From the NCBI RefSeq assembly GCF_009911265.1, contig NZ_QXXA01000010.1:92374-156373 (forward strand): 64,000 nt of DNA, read 5' to 3'. Made by a program: the position numbers and the translations under genes. A model generated the notes under the pieces. That model had not been told where the DNA came from, made no database searches, and was given only the letters and a program-made list of their open reading frames with translations. Below are positions 43,209 to 52,343 of this stretch, in pieces. Position 1 is the first letter of the stretch, and each line of letters opens with the position of its first letter. Origin of the DNA: Senegalia massiliensis. Lineage in GTDB: Bacteria; Bacillota; Clostridia; Tissierellales; SIT17.

Positions 43209-44603
43209 ATGGAAAACGTTAAACAAAAAAGACCATTAGGCTTTTACGTATGCTCACTTGCTTTCACATTTGAAAGATTTGCATTCTATTCAGCAAAATG
43301 GTTATTAGCAGTATTCGTTGTTGCTAGTCTTGCAGATGGAGGACTAGGACTTACACCTGCAGATGGGGCTAAAATGTCAGCTAATTTAGTAGCATTTACT
43401 TATCTTGCACCGCTTTTCGGTTCTGTTATATCAGATAGGTTTGTAGGAGCAAGATACTTAGTACCTATCGGTATGATTTTAATGGGATCAGGCTACTTAG
43501 TAGGAGCTAATGCTACAAGTGCACTTATGGTTAATATGATGATTGTTATGGTATCTATTGGGACTGGGTTATTTAAGCCACAAACAAATGCTATTACAGG
43601 TAGACTTTTTAAGGATAAGGATCAATTGGATGGTGCATTTTCTACTCAGTACTCATTTGTTAATTTTGGTTCATTTATTGGTACTACAATTATTGGTTTA
43701 ATTACTAAAGCCCAAGGATATTCATTCAGTTTTACAGTTTGTGGAATTATTATGTTTATTGGAGCTATAGGTTTTATTTTTGGATGGAGATTCTTAGGAG
43801 AAGCAGGTAAAAAACCATTTAAGGTTAATGAACATGAAGAAGAAAAAGTTCAAGAAACTATAGAAAAAAAAGAAGAAAAAAGACCTCTTACAACTATTGA
43901 AAAGAAAAGAGTTGCAGCTATTGTATTAGTATCTTTCTTCTCAGTTATATTTTGGGTATTTTGGTATTTAGCATATATGCCAGTATATTATTACTGGGGG
44001 GGAGAAGCTGGTCTTGCAGATTGGACAATAGGTAACTTTGCCGTGCCAACATCTTGGTTTGACTCATTAAATGCATTTATGTGTATTTCATTAGGTCCAC
44101 TTCTTGGTGGCTTATGGGTTAGATTAGCTAAAAGACCTCAAGGTGACCTTAGTATGTTTAAAAAAACATCCTTAGGAATGATAACATTAGGTATATCTTA
44201 TGTAATATTTGCAGGAGCAGATATTGCAAGGGGGAGTGGTCTTGCTAATTTAGGTTGGATTATTGCCTTTGGTATAGTTTTATCCTTGGGTGAAATGTTA
44301 TTCTCACCTCTTGGGAACTCATTTATTAGTAAATTCTCACCACCTAGATTATTATCGGCTATGATGGCTGTTTGGACATTAGCTGTATTTTTTGCAGGTA
44401 AATCGTATGGTTGGTTATATGAATTTACATTAAAATTTAAATTTGTAAATGCATATCTTACAATAGCAGCTATTGCAATATTGTCAGGGATAATCCTTTG
44501 GGCTATAGATGGTAAACTAAAAGGATTAGTAGTTGAAGATGAAAAAGAAGAATATAATGTGAATACCGCTGTAGAAAATCCACCTAATGATTTTAGCGTT
44601 TAA
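43209..44603 (+). CDS. POT-family proton-dependent oligopeptide transporter
   Basis: About 464 residues with twelve or more membrane segments. The proton-coupling motif is LAFTFERFAFYSAKWLL near residue 20, and GTGLFKPQTNAITGRLF with the following FVNFGSFIGT is the second family signature. It imports di- and tripeptides with protons. ATG at 43209 is preferred: AGGAGGT lies six bases before it, and the ATG at 43203 would overlap that site. Its position next to prolyl peptidases and prdR suggests proline-containing peptide uptake. The C-terminus is charged and cytoplasmic. Confidence 0.92.
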   Translation: MENVKQKRPLGFYVCSLAFTFERFAFYSAKWLLAVFVVASLADGGLGLTPADGAKMSANLVAFTYLAPLFGSVISDRFVGARYLVPIGMILMGSGYLVGANATSALMVNMMIVMVSIGTGLFKPQTNAITGRLFKDKDQLDGAFSTQYSFVNFGSFIGTTIIGLITKAQGYSFSFTVCGIIMFIGAIGFIFGWRFLGEAGKKPFKVNEHEEEKVQETIEKKEEKRPLTTIEKKRVAAIVLVSFFSVIFWVFWYLAYMPVYYYWGGEAGLADWTIGNFAVPTSWFDSLNAFMCISLGPLLGGLWVRLAKRPQGDLSMFKKTSLGMITLGISYVIFAGADIARGSGLANLGWIIAFGIVLSLGEMLFSPLGNSFISKFSPPRLLSAMMAVWTLAVFFAGKSYGWLYEFTLKFKFVNAYLTIAAIAILSGIILWAIDGKLKGLVVEDEKEEYNVNTAVENPPNDFSV

Positions 44604-44640
44604 AAACAAATCCACAGTTTAAACTGTGGATTTGTTTTTA
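44601..44640. terminator. Terminator, loopless 20-bp palindrome including the stop codon
   Basis: Bases 44601-44620 complement 44621-44640 exactly. The TAA stop of the transporter gene is the first three bases of the palindrome. Confidence 0.85.
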
Positions 44641-44703
44641 ATAATTATTATTCATGCTATATATAAATAGAATTAAATAAAAAAATACTGAAGGTGAGTA
44701 ATT

Positions 44704-46458
44704 ATGCTTTTTGATTATAATGAAATATTAGTTAAGAAAGTAATGAATAAAGATTATATTGTTTTAAATATTAGAAATACAGTAAATGAAGCGATAAAAT
44801 TAATGCTAAAAAATAATATTCAAGATGTATTTATAGAAGATTTAAACCATAATGTTAAGGGGGTAATAACATTATCAGATGTGGCAAATATCTATGATGA
44901 AATAAATCAAGAAATACTTCTTAAAAAATATATTAGAACTAATATGATTAGTGTGGATAAAAATAAGACATTATACCAATGTCGAAGTATTATGATTGAA
45001 AATAACATTGGTAGATTACCTGTATTAGAAAAAGGAAATTTAATAGGAGTAATAAGACAAGCGGAAATAAGAGACTACTTTTATATGGATTTAGAAAGAA
45101 TAAGTAAAACATTGAATCATATAGTAGAAAGTATACATGAAGCATTATGTTTAATAGATACAAAAGGAAAAGTGATTATTTGGAATAAAAATGCAGCAGA
45201 ATTATATGATATACCCCAAAAAGATATAGTGGGTAAAAATATAAAAGATTTTTTTCCAGATTCTATAAATTCAAAAGTATTAGAAAGTAAAGAAAGAATA
45301 ACTAATGTTTATCATTCACCTAAAAAAAATTATAAAGTAATTATAAATGCTTTACCTATATATATAAATGGGAAATTTGAAGGAGTTTTAACTACAGACA
45401 GAGATGTTACTGAGGTTACTAGTTTATCAAAGAAGTTAGAAAAAGCTAATAGTAATTTAAAGTTTTTAGAAGGAGAATTTAAGAAATTAAAAAATAATTA
45501 CTTTGATAATATAATTGGGAGAAGTACTAAGATAATAGAAAAAATTAAAATTGCAAAGCAAGTTTCAAAAAGTGATATATCTGTATTAATTAGTGGTGAA
45601 AGTGGTACTGGTAAAGAATTATTTGCTAAAAATATACATGATTATAGTGGGGGTAAAGGATCATTTATACCTGTAAACTGTAGTGCCATACCTAATGAAT
45701 TATTTGAATCGGAGTTTTTTGGATATGATGAAGGTGCATTTACTGGAGCTAATAAAAAGGGAAAAGTAGGATTTTTTGAATTGGCTAATAATGGAACTTT
45801 ATTTTTAGATGAAATAGCAGAACTCCCATTATATATGCAGGCAAAACTTTTAAGAGTACTTCAGGATAATACATTTACTAGAGTTGGAGGTACTGAGGTT
45901 ATTAATTCTAAGGTGAGGATAATTTCTGCAACAAATGCAAATTTAGCTGAAATGGTAGATGAAGGTAAGTTTAGAAAAGATCTTTTTTATAGATTAAATG
46001 TAATAGAAATTAAGTTACCTCCTTTAAGAGAAAGGGAAAATGATATTGTACTTTTAACTTATCATTTTTTAAATGAATTAGCTGAAAAAAATAATAGAGA
46101 TGTTCCAAAAATATCCCCTGAAGTTTTAGATATTTTTAAGAAATATAACTGGAATGGAAATATTAGAGAATTAAGAAATGTAGTTGAACATACTTTAGTA
46201 TTATGTACAGATAATGTAATAAATAAAGATAGGTTACCATCACATATCTTAAAATTTGTAAAGGAAAAGGAACATGATTTTATAAAAACTGAAAGTACAT
46301 TTGATTTAAATAAATCTATATCTAATTTAGAAAAAAAAATAATAATAGAAGCTTTGAAAAATACAAAGGGAAATAAGGCAAAGGCAGCAAAATTATTAAA
46401 TATTCCAAGAAGTACATTGCACTATAAATTAGATAGCTATGAAATAGTCAATTTTTAG
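44704..46458 (+). CDS. prdR: PrdR, sigma-54 activator of proline reductase genes
   Basis: A 584-residue bacterial enhancer-binding protein. A CBS pair spans residues 1-130, a PAS domain about 135-240, a coiled linker to 265, and the AAA+ domain from 268 with Walker A GESGTGKE (298-305), the sigma-54 loop GAFTGA (344-349) and Walker B TLFLDEIAEL. A Fis-type helix-turn-helix closes the protein (NKAKAAKLLNIPRSTLHYKL). In C. difficile PrdR senses proline and activates prd genes. The sigma-54 promoter before prdC is its obvious target. Confidence 0.93.
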   Translation: MLFDYNEILVKKVMNKDYIVLNIRNTVNEAIKLMLKNNIQDVFIEDLNHNVKGVITLSDVANIYDEINQEILLKKYIRTNMISVDKNKTLYQCRSIMIENNIGRLPVLEKGNLIGVIRQAEIRDYFYMDLERISKTLNHIVESIHEALCLIDTKGKVIIWNKNAAELYDIPQKDIVGKNIKDFFPDSINSKVLESKERITNVYHSPKKNYKVIINALPIYINGKFEGVLTTDRDVTEVTSLSKKLEKANSNLKFLEGEFKKLKNNYFDNIIGRSTKIIEKIKIAKQVSKSDISVLISGESGTGKELFAKNIHDYSGGKGSFIPVNCSAIPNELFESEFFGYDEGAFTGANKKGKVGFFELANNGTLFLDEIAELPLYMQAKLLRVLQDNTFTRVGGTEVINSKVRIISATNANLAEMVDEGKFRKDLFYRLNVIEIKLPPLRERENDIVLLTYHFLNELAEKNNRDVPKISPEVLDIFKKYNWNGNIRELRNVVEHTLVLCTDNVINKDRLPSHILKFVKEKEHDFIKTESTFDLNKSISNLEKKIIIEALKNTKGNKAKAAKLLNIPRSTLHYKLDSYEIVNF

Positions 46459-46485
46459 ACATATGTCTAAAAATTGACTATTTTT
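46442..46485. terminator. Terminator, loopless 21-bp palindrome over the prdR stop
   Basis: Bases 46442-46462 complement 46463-46483 exactly; the TAG stop (46456-46458) is inside the left arm. T run follows. Confidence 0.88.
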
Positions 46486-46612
46486 ATATATGCATATTAA
46501 ATACTAGTATTTAGGTAAAGAAAGAAGAGAAATTATTTTTAGATTAGTCAGTTAATTGACAATATTAAAATTTGTTTTTTATTAACCTAAAAAATCCCTG
46601 CCGAAAAACACT

Positions 46613-46638
46613 AAAACAAGCCATTTATACTTTGTTTT
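46613..46638. promoter_or_regulatory. Possible PrdR binding site
   Basis: AAAACAAG (46613-46620) and CTTTGTTTT (46630-46638) form an imperfect inverted repeat just upstream of the -24 element. An enhancer site is expected in this stretch, but the assignment is weak; another candidate is the near-palindrome at about 46547-46562. Confidence 0.3.
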
Positions 46639-46652
46639 TTATTTGTGAATTT

Positions 46653-46667
46653 TGGCATGTGTTTTGC
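46653..46667 (+). promoter_or_regulatory. Sigma-54 (-24/-12) promoter of the prd operon
   Basis: TGGCATGTGTTTTGC: GG at 46654-46655 and GC at 46666-46667, exactly 12 bases apart, matching TGGCAC-N5-TTGC with one mismatch. It lies 79 bases before prdC and downstream of the gene for the sigma-54 activator PrdR. Confidence 0.9.
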
Positions 46668-46745
46668 AAATATTAAAGAGTGTAGTATAAAAAACAAATA
46701 TAAGTTAATAGTTTAACAGTATTTAAATTGTAAGGGGGTGACAAA

Positions 46746-48032
46746 ATGAATATAGAAATACTATTAAGACAACATGTTGGAGCACCATGTAATCCGATAG
46801 TTGAAGAGGGTCAGAAATTAAAAAAAGGTCAATTAATAGCTAAACCTAACGGTTTAGGAGCAAATATACATTCCAGTGTATATGGTAAAGTTATAAAAAT
46901 AACAAATGAAAGTATAGTAATAGATGCAGATAAAAATCAACCTGAAGAATATGTGAAAATCAAAATGACAGATAGTAATATTGAAGCAATTAAGGAAGCA
47001 GGTATTGTAGGTGCAGGAGGAGCAGGGTTCCCATCTCATATTAAATTCAATGTAGATTTAGAAGGGGGATTTGTTATTGCAAATGCTGCTGAATGTGAAC
47101 CTGACTTGAAGCATAACATTAAGGTGATTGAAGAAGATCCTGAATTATTAATTAGAGGAATAAAATATGCAATGGAAATATCTAATGCATCTAAGGGATA
47201 TATTGCAATTAAGCCTAAAAATAAAAAAGCACTTATTGCAATAGCAAACGTTTGCAAAAATGAAAGAAACATTGAAATAAAGCATTTACCTGATATGTAT
47301 CCTGCAGGGGATGAGAGAGTTATAATAAGAGAATTATTAGGAGTGGAATTGCAGCCTGGAAAACTACCTTTAGCAATTAATGCAATAGTAACAAACATTG
47401 AAACATTAAAAAATGTTGTTCATGCTATAGAAGATAGAAAACCTGTTATAACTAAAGATATAACAGTAGGTGGTAGGGTTAAAAATGCTATAGGTGGTAA
47501 AGCGATATTAGATGTACCTATAGGAATGCCAGTAATTCACTATATTAACCAATACGGTGGATACATTAAACCTGAAGGAGAAATAGTTATTGGTGGACCA
47601 TTTACAGGTAAACGTGGGGAAGAAAATTCACCTATAACTAAGGTTTTAGGTGGAATGTTAGTGGCAATGCCTTTCCCAGAAGAAAAAAGAAAAATAGGTG
47701 TCATAGAATGTGAGTGTGGAGCTCAACTTGATAGACTTTCTGAAATAGTTGAAGGTATGAATGGTAAAATTATTGCTTCTACTAAATGTAATAGAATGGT
47801 TGAAATAAATGGTAGATATAGATGTGATTTACCAGGAATATGCCCAGGACAAGCAGAAAAAGTATTATATTTAAAGAAACAAGGTGCAGAAGCTATAATT
47901 ACTGGAAGCTGTGAGGACTGAACTAACACTATAATGAAAGTAGCTCCTAGGTTAGGAGTTCGAGTGTATCATAGCACAGATCATGTTTTAAGGGCAACAG
48001 GACATAAATTGTATAGAAGAACTATTAAGTAA
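46746..48032 (+). CDS. prdC: PrdC, selenocysteine-containing electron transfer protein
   Basis: A 428-residue RnfC-like protein when the in-frame TGA at 47919-47921 is read as selenocysteine (residue 392). The motif is then GSCED-Sec, a CxxU redox pair, followed by 36 more residues ending at TAA 48030. Other features are the RnfC-type glycine loop GIVGAGGAGFPSHIKF, NAAECEPDLKHN and GGPFTGKRG. PrdC passes electrons, probably from NADH via Rnf-type chemistry, to proline reductase. GGGGGTGA precedes ATG. Stopping at the TGA would leave a 391-residue protein without its redox partner. Confidence 0.9.
47942..47960 (+). other. Putative SECIS hairpin of prdC
   Basis: AGCTCCTA (47942-47949) pairs with TAGGAGTT (47953-47960) around a GGT loop, 20 bases after the UGA. 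The distance and G-containing apical loop suit a bacterial SECIS element. Confidence 0.65.
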
Positions 48033-48076
48033 TAAAAGCATTATATAGGTATGATTGTAAAAGAAAGGGTGTTTAA

Positions 48077-49978
48077 ATGTCAATTACTAAAGAGACTGCA
48101 CAAGAACATGCCAATGATTTAGCAATAACTTGTTGCAGATTTGAAGCTGGAACTATAATTGAACCTTCCAATTTAGAAGATCCTAGTTTGATTCCAGATT
48201 TAGAAGATTCAGGTTTATTAGAAATTCCAGATAATAGTTTAAAAATTGGAGAAGTTTTAGGTACTAAATTAAAAGAAACTGTTGATGCTTTAACTCCATT
48301 AACAAAAGATTTATTAGAGGGAGTTATTTCAATGGATGGAAAAGAAGAAGTTGAGGAAGAAGAGGTTAAGAAACAAGAAAACAAAGAAATGAAATCAATT
48401 GAACCTGTTAAGGAAGTAAATCCCGTAAAACAATTCTCTGGAGGAACTGTAAAAATTCACATAGGTGAAGGTAGGGATATAAACCTTGAAATTCCTTTAT
48501 CAATAGCAGGAAATTTAACAGAAGGAACAAATCAAGTATCTAATTCTAATATTACTACTTCTGAAGTAGAAAAGAGAGAAGAACAGGAAGAAAAGGAAGA
48601 ACAAAGCGAAAAAATCCTAAGAAAACTTGTAAGGAAGCATTTTAAAATAGAAAAAGTTGATTTAGGAAGAGAAACAAGAATAGATGGAACTACGCTCTAT
48701 ATAAGAGATGATGTATTAAAGGATGCTTTAGACAGTGAGGAATTAGTTATAGATATAAAATTAGAAATTATAACTCCAGATAGGTATGGTGAATATAGTG
48801 AAACTATAATGGATATCCAACCAATAGCTACTAAGGAAGAAGGAGAAATTGGAGAAGGTGTTACTAGAATATTAGATGGAGTTGTAGTTGTAGTAACTGG
48901 TACTGATGAAGATGGAGTACAAATTGGAGAATTTGGTTCATCAGAAGGTGCTTTAGATAGAAATATTATGTGGGGAAGACCAGGATCTCCTGAAAAAGGC
49001 GAAATATTCATAAAAACTGAAGTTACAATAAAATCAGGAAGAGGTATGGAAAGACCAGGACCTATGGCTGCTCACCGTGCTACTGACGTTATAACTCAAG
49101 AAATAAGAGAGTCATTAAAAAATGCTAATGAAAGTTTAGTAGTAGATAGGGAAGAATTCGTTCAAAGGCGTAAATCTGGGAGAAAGAAAGTAGTTATTAT
49201 TAAAGAAATAATGGGACAAGGTGCTATGCATGATAATTACATTATGCCTACTGAGCCCGTTGGAACAATAGGTGCTAAAGCAAATGTTGACCTTGGCAAC
49301 GTTCCGGTAGTTACTTCACCTCTTCAAGTATTAGATGGTTGTATTCACGCTTTAACTTGTATAGGACCAGCATCTAAGGAAACTTCAAGACATTACTTCA
49401 GAGAGCCCCTAGTACTTGAAGCAATGAATGACGATGAAATTGATTTGGCTGGAGTAATATTTGTAGGATCTCCTCAAGCTAATTCAGAAAAATTCTATGT
49501 ATCTAAATTTTTAGGTATGACTATAGAAGCAATGGATTTAGATGGAGCAATTATAACTACAGAAGGATTTGGAAATAACCATGTTGACTTTGCAAGTCAT
49601 ATTGAACAAGTTGGTATGAGGGGAGTACCAGTAGTTGGTGTAACTTACTCAGCAGTACAAGGACAACTTGTTGTAGGTAATGAATATATGAATGCTATGA
49701 TTGATAACAACAAATCAAGTCAAGGTATAGAAAATGAAATTCTTTCTAATAACTGTCTCGCTCCTGAAGATGCTATAAGAGCTGTAGCAATGCTTAAGGC
49801 TAAAATAGCTGGAGAAGAAATTAAGGATGCTGAAAGAAAATGGAATGCTAATGTAAAATTAAACAATGTAGAATTAATAGAAGAACAAACAGGAAGAAAG
49901 ATTGAATTAGAAGATAATGAACAATCTCTTACAAAGAGTAAAAAAAGACAAGAAATTTACGAGGTAGAAAATGACTAA
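48077..49978 (+). CDS. prdA: PrdA, D-proline reductase proprotein
   Basis: A 633-residue precursor. By analogy with C. sticklandii PrdA and glycine reductase GrdE, cleavage at a Thr-Cys bond turns the Cys into a pyruvoyl group; here the site is best placed at Thr427-Cys428 in HALTCIGPASKETS, giving a larger N-terminal subunit and a 206-residue pyruvoyl subunit of about 23 kDa. Residues 88-180 are an acidic/charged linker (EEVEEEEVKKQE, EEQEEKEEQSEK). The conserved core starts near 180. It binds D-proline and works with PrdB. GAAAGGG precedes ATG. Confidence 0.95.
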   Translation: MSITKETAQEHANDLAITCCRFEAGTIIEPSNLEDPSLIPDLEDSGLLEIPDNSLKIGEVLGTKLKETVDALTPLTKDLLEGVISMDGKEEVEEEEVKKQENKEMKSIEPVKEVNPVKQFSGGTVKIHIGEGRDINLEIPLSIAGNLTEGTNQVSNSNITTSEVEKREEQEEKEEQSEKILRKLVRKHFKIEKVDLGRETRIDGTTLYIRDDVLKDALDSEELVIDIKLEIITPDRYGEYSETIMDIQPIATKEEGEIGEGVTRILDGVVVVVTGTDEDGVQIGEFGSSEGALDRNIMWGRPGSPEKGEIFIKTEVTIKSGRGMERPGPMAAHRATDVITQEIRESLKNANESLVVDREEFVQRRKSGRKKVVIIKEIMGQGAMHDNYIMPTEPVGTIGAKANVDLGNVPVVTSPLQVLDGCIHALTCIGPASKETSRHYFREPLVLEAMNDDEIDLAGVIFVGSPQANSEKFYVSKFLGMTIEAMDLDGAIITTEGFGNNHVDFASHIEQVGMRGVPVVGVTYSAVQGQLVVGNEYMNAMIDNNKSSQGIENEILSNNCLAPEDAIRAVAMLKAKIAGEEIKDAERKWNANVKLNNVELIEEQTGRKIELEDNEQSLTKSKKRQEIYEVEND

Positions 49979-50258
49979 TAAATTGAAGTATATTTCTACA
50001 GAAAGTTATTATGAAGGAATAATAGTAGAAGTAACTGATGCAGCAGTAATAATTGATTTTAAAGGAAGACTTGGTCAATTAAAAGTTCCTAGAAGGATGG
50101 TTATTAGTAATGATGAACTTGAAGTAGGACATCAGGTTGGATTTATGATGACATATCCAGAGGTAATAAGTAAAGAAATTGATGAAACTTATACTGAAAG
50201 TGCTAAAAGACAGATGGAAGCTAGAAGAAAAGCTGATGAAAGAAATAAAAATAAATAA
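49971..50258 (+). CDS. Small conserved protein between prdA and prdB
   Basis: A 95-residue soluble protein, overlapping the prdA stop by eight bases. The centre (YYEGIIVEVTDAAVIIDFKG) looks like a small beta-barrel/OB-like segment followed by RLGQLKVPRRMVI, and the last 20 residues are a basic-acidic helix (AKRQMEARRKADERNKNK). I recall a small gene of this kind at the same place in other clostridial prd operons, but its role is not known to me. A chaperone or assembly role for the reductase is a guess. Confidence 0.7.
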   Translation: MTNKLKYISTESYYEGIIVEVTDAAVIIDFKGRLGQLKVPRRMVISNDELEVGHQVGFMMTYPEVISKEIDETYTESAKRQMEARRKADERNKNK

Positions 50259-50285
50259 TTTTAAGAATATAAGGAGGAAAAGATA

Positions 50286-51011
50286 ATGGATTTAACAGTT
50301 GTAAAAGGATTGCAATCAGAAATATTTGTACCTATTACACCTCCAGTGGTATGGACTCCAGTAGAAAAACCACTAAGTGAAATGACAGTTGCTTTAGTTA
50401 CAGCAGCAGGTGTACATTTAAAAGCTGATAAAAGATTTAATTTAGCTGGAGATACTTCATTTAGAGTTATACCAGGAGATGCAGATAGTAAAGATTTAAT
50501 GGTATCCCATGGTGGATATGATAATGGAGATGTTAATAAGGATATTAACTGTATGTTCCCTATAGATAGAATGAAAGAATTAAAAGAAGAAGGATATATT
50601 AAGGACTTTTCACCTGTAAACTTTGGTTTCATGGGTGGAGGGGGAGATGTTACTTTCTTCACAGAAAAAACAGGACCTGAAATAGCTCAACAATTAAAAG
50701 ATGCTGAAGTAGATGCTGTTTTACTAACAGCTGGCTGAGGTACTTGCCACCGCTCTGCCGTGATTGTGCAGAGAGCGATTGAGGAAGCTGGAATACCAAC
50801 AATAATAATTGCAGCACTTCCTCCAGTAGTACGTCAAAATGGTGCACCTAGAGTTGTTGCTCCACTCGTACCAATGGGAGCGAACGCTGGAGAGCCAAAT
50901 AATCCAGATATGCAAATAAATATAGTGAGAGATTCTTTAGCTCAACTAAAAGAAATACAAACTCCTGGAAGAATAGTAAAACTTCCTTATGAATATATAG
51001 CAGAAGTATAA
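50286..51011 (+). CDS. prdB: PrdB, selenoprotein subunit of D-proline reductase
   Basis: A 241-residue subunit when the in-frame TGA at 50736-50738 is read as selenocysteine 151 (context LLTAG-Sec-GTCHRSAV). Sequence on both sides is clearly coding and continuous in frame to TAA at 51009. The selenol attacks the alpha carbon of D-proline held by the pyruvoyl group of PrdA, releasing 5-aminovalerate. A hairpin just after the UGA fits a SECIS element. AGGAGGA precedes ATG. C. sticklandii PrdB is a known selenoprotein of about 26 kDa. Confidence 0.95.
50751..50777 (+). other. Putative SECIS hairpin of prdB
   Basis: CGCTCTGC (50751-50758) pairs with GCAGAG-AGCG (50768-50777) with a small bulge and a 9-base loop, 12 bases after the UGA, close to the spacing of bacterial SECIS elements. 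The GC-rich stem stands out in this AT-rich gene. Confidence 0.8.
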
Positions 51012-51089
51012 AATATCTGTCTTCTTACTTTAGGGGATAGATTATATAAAGATTCTCCTAATAATCTAAAAAAGGAAAAGGAGAGGGAG

Positions 51090-51848
51090 ATGACTGAAAA
51101 AATAATGAGAAGGTTAGTCATAAAAAGTTTTCACATTCGAAAATTAGAATTTGGAGAAAGAAATTCGATAAAAGATAACACATTAACTATAAATAAATCT
51201 ACATTGTTAGAGTTGGAACAAAATGAAGATTTAATTGAAGAAATTAGAATCGATATAATACATCCTGATAAATATGACAAATTTGTAAATAGTATAATGG
51301 ACATTATCCCTATTTCTACAAAGGTGTTAGGTGAGATTGGTGAAGGTGTAACACATACTTTAACAGGAGTTTATATAATGCTTACAGGAATAGATACAGA
51401 AGGGAAACAAATAGCTGAATTTGGGTCATCTGAAGGAATACTAAATGAACAAATGATATTTAATAAAGCAGGGACTCCGTCTAAAGAGGATTATATAATT
51501 CACTTGGATATTATATTAAAAGGTGGTATACCATTTGAAAGAAAGCTTCCATTGACAGCTCATAAAGTTTGTGATAATTTCATTCAAGTTTTTAGAGAAA
51601 TATTAAAAGTGAAAAATGGAAGAGACGCAGATTATTCACATGAATTTCACGATAAAGTAAAAAAAGGAAAGAAAAAAGTGTTAATAATAAAACAAATTGC
51701 TGGGCAAGGTGCTATGAGCGATAATAATATTTTATCAGAAGAACCAAATGGTCTTGTAGGTGGGAAATCTATTATAGATATGGAAAATATACCAATAATA
51801 TTATCCCCAAATGAGTACAGAGACGGTGCTCTGAGGGCAATGACTTAA
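51090..51848 (+). CDS. prdD: PrdD, PrdA N-terminal-subunit paralogue
   Basis: A 252-residue protein that aligns end to end with PrdA residues about 179-427 (KIMRRLVIKSFHIRKLEFGE against KILRKLVRKHFKIEKVDLGR; shared GEIGEGVTHTL/GEIGEGVTRIL, EFGSSEG, IIKQIAGQGAMSDN/IIKEIMGQGAMHDN). It lacks the charged linker of PrdA. It ends DGALRAMT, exactly matching DGCIHALT of PrdA before its processed Cys. Function is unproven; it may form a non-pyruvoyl PrdA-like subunit. GAGAGGGAG precedes ATG. prdE follows in the same frame. Confidence 0.9.
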   Translation: MTEKIMRRLVIKSFHIRKLEFGERNSIKDNTLTINKSTLLELEQNEDLIEEIRIDIIHPDKYDKFVNSIMDIIPISTKVLGEIGEGVTHTLTGVYIMLTGIDTEGKQIAEFGSSEGILNEQMIFNKAGTPSKEDYIIHLDIILKGGIPFERKLPLTAHKVCDNFIQVFREILKVKNGRDADYSHEFHDKVKKGKKKVLIIKQIAGQGAMSDNNILSEEPNGLVGGKSIIDMENIPIILSPNEYRDGALRAMT

Positions 51849-51866
51849 AAGGAAAAGGTGATAAAA

Positions 51867-52343
51867 ATGGGAATAGGTCCTTCTACTAAGGAAACCACAT
51901 TACATCATTTTAGGGATCCTTTATTAGATGTAGTATCAAAGGATGAAGATATAGATTTATTAGGGATAATGATGGTAGGAACACCACAAGATAATAAAAG
52001 TAAATATTTTGTAGGAAAAAGAGCAGCACAATGGATCGAAGCAATGAGAGCAGATGGAGCTATAATATCTGTAGATGCTTGGGGTAATTCCCATGTAGAT
52101 TATGCAAATACCATAGAAGAAATAGGAAAAAGAGATATTCCTGTGGTAGGTCTAAGTTTCATAGGGACTCAAGCTAAATTTGTCGTATCAAATAAATATA
52201 TGGATACAATTGTAGATTTTAATAAATCAAAACAAGGTGTAGAGACGGAAGTAGTAGGCGAGAATAATGCAAATTATTTTGACTCAAAAAAAGCTTTAGC
52301 TTTTCTAAAATTAAAGATGAAAAAGAAAGAAGGGGCGAAATAA
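51867..52343 (+). CDS. prdE: PrdE, PrdA C-terminal-subunit paralogue
   Basis: A 158-residue protein matching the pyruvoyl subunit of PrdA: it begins MGIGPSTKETTLHHFRDPL against CIGPASKETSRHYFREPL. I take ATG 51867, with AAGGTG six bases before it, over the GTG at 51858 that overlaps this site. The residue in place of the pyruvoyl Cys is Gly2, so no pyruvoyl group can form the usual way. It shares VGTPQDNKSKYFVGK, DGAIISVDAWGNSHVDYA and the later VVGLSFIGTQAKFVV. It overlaps prdF by one base. Confidence 0.9.
   Translation: MGIGPSTKETTLHHFRDPLLDVVSKDEDIDLLGIMMVGTPQDNKSKYFVGKRAAQWIEAMRADGAIISVDAWGNSHVDYANTIEEIGKRDIPVVGLSFIGTQAKFVVSNKYMDTIVDFNKSKQGVETEVVGENNANYFDSKKALAFLKLKMKKKEGAK

Noticed and set aside
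50286-50738. prdB as two broken pieces (a pseudogene with an internal stop).
   Set aside because: The stop is TGA, the frame continues with conserved sequence and a SECIS-like hairpin follows; selenocysteine is the established explanation for PrdB.
51090-52343. prdD and prdE as one gene interrupted by a selenocysteine codon or a sequencing error.
   Set aside because: The stop is TAA, not TGA, and a ribosome site with a well-spaced ATG follows; the break falls exactly at the PrdA processing point, so a real split is more likely.
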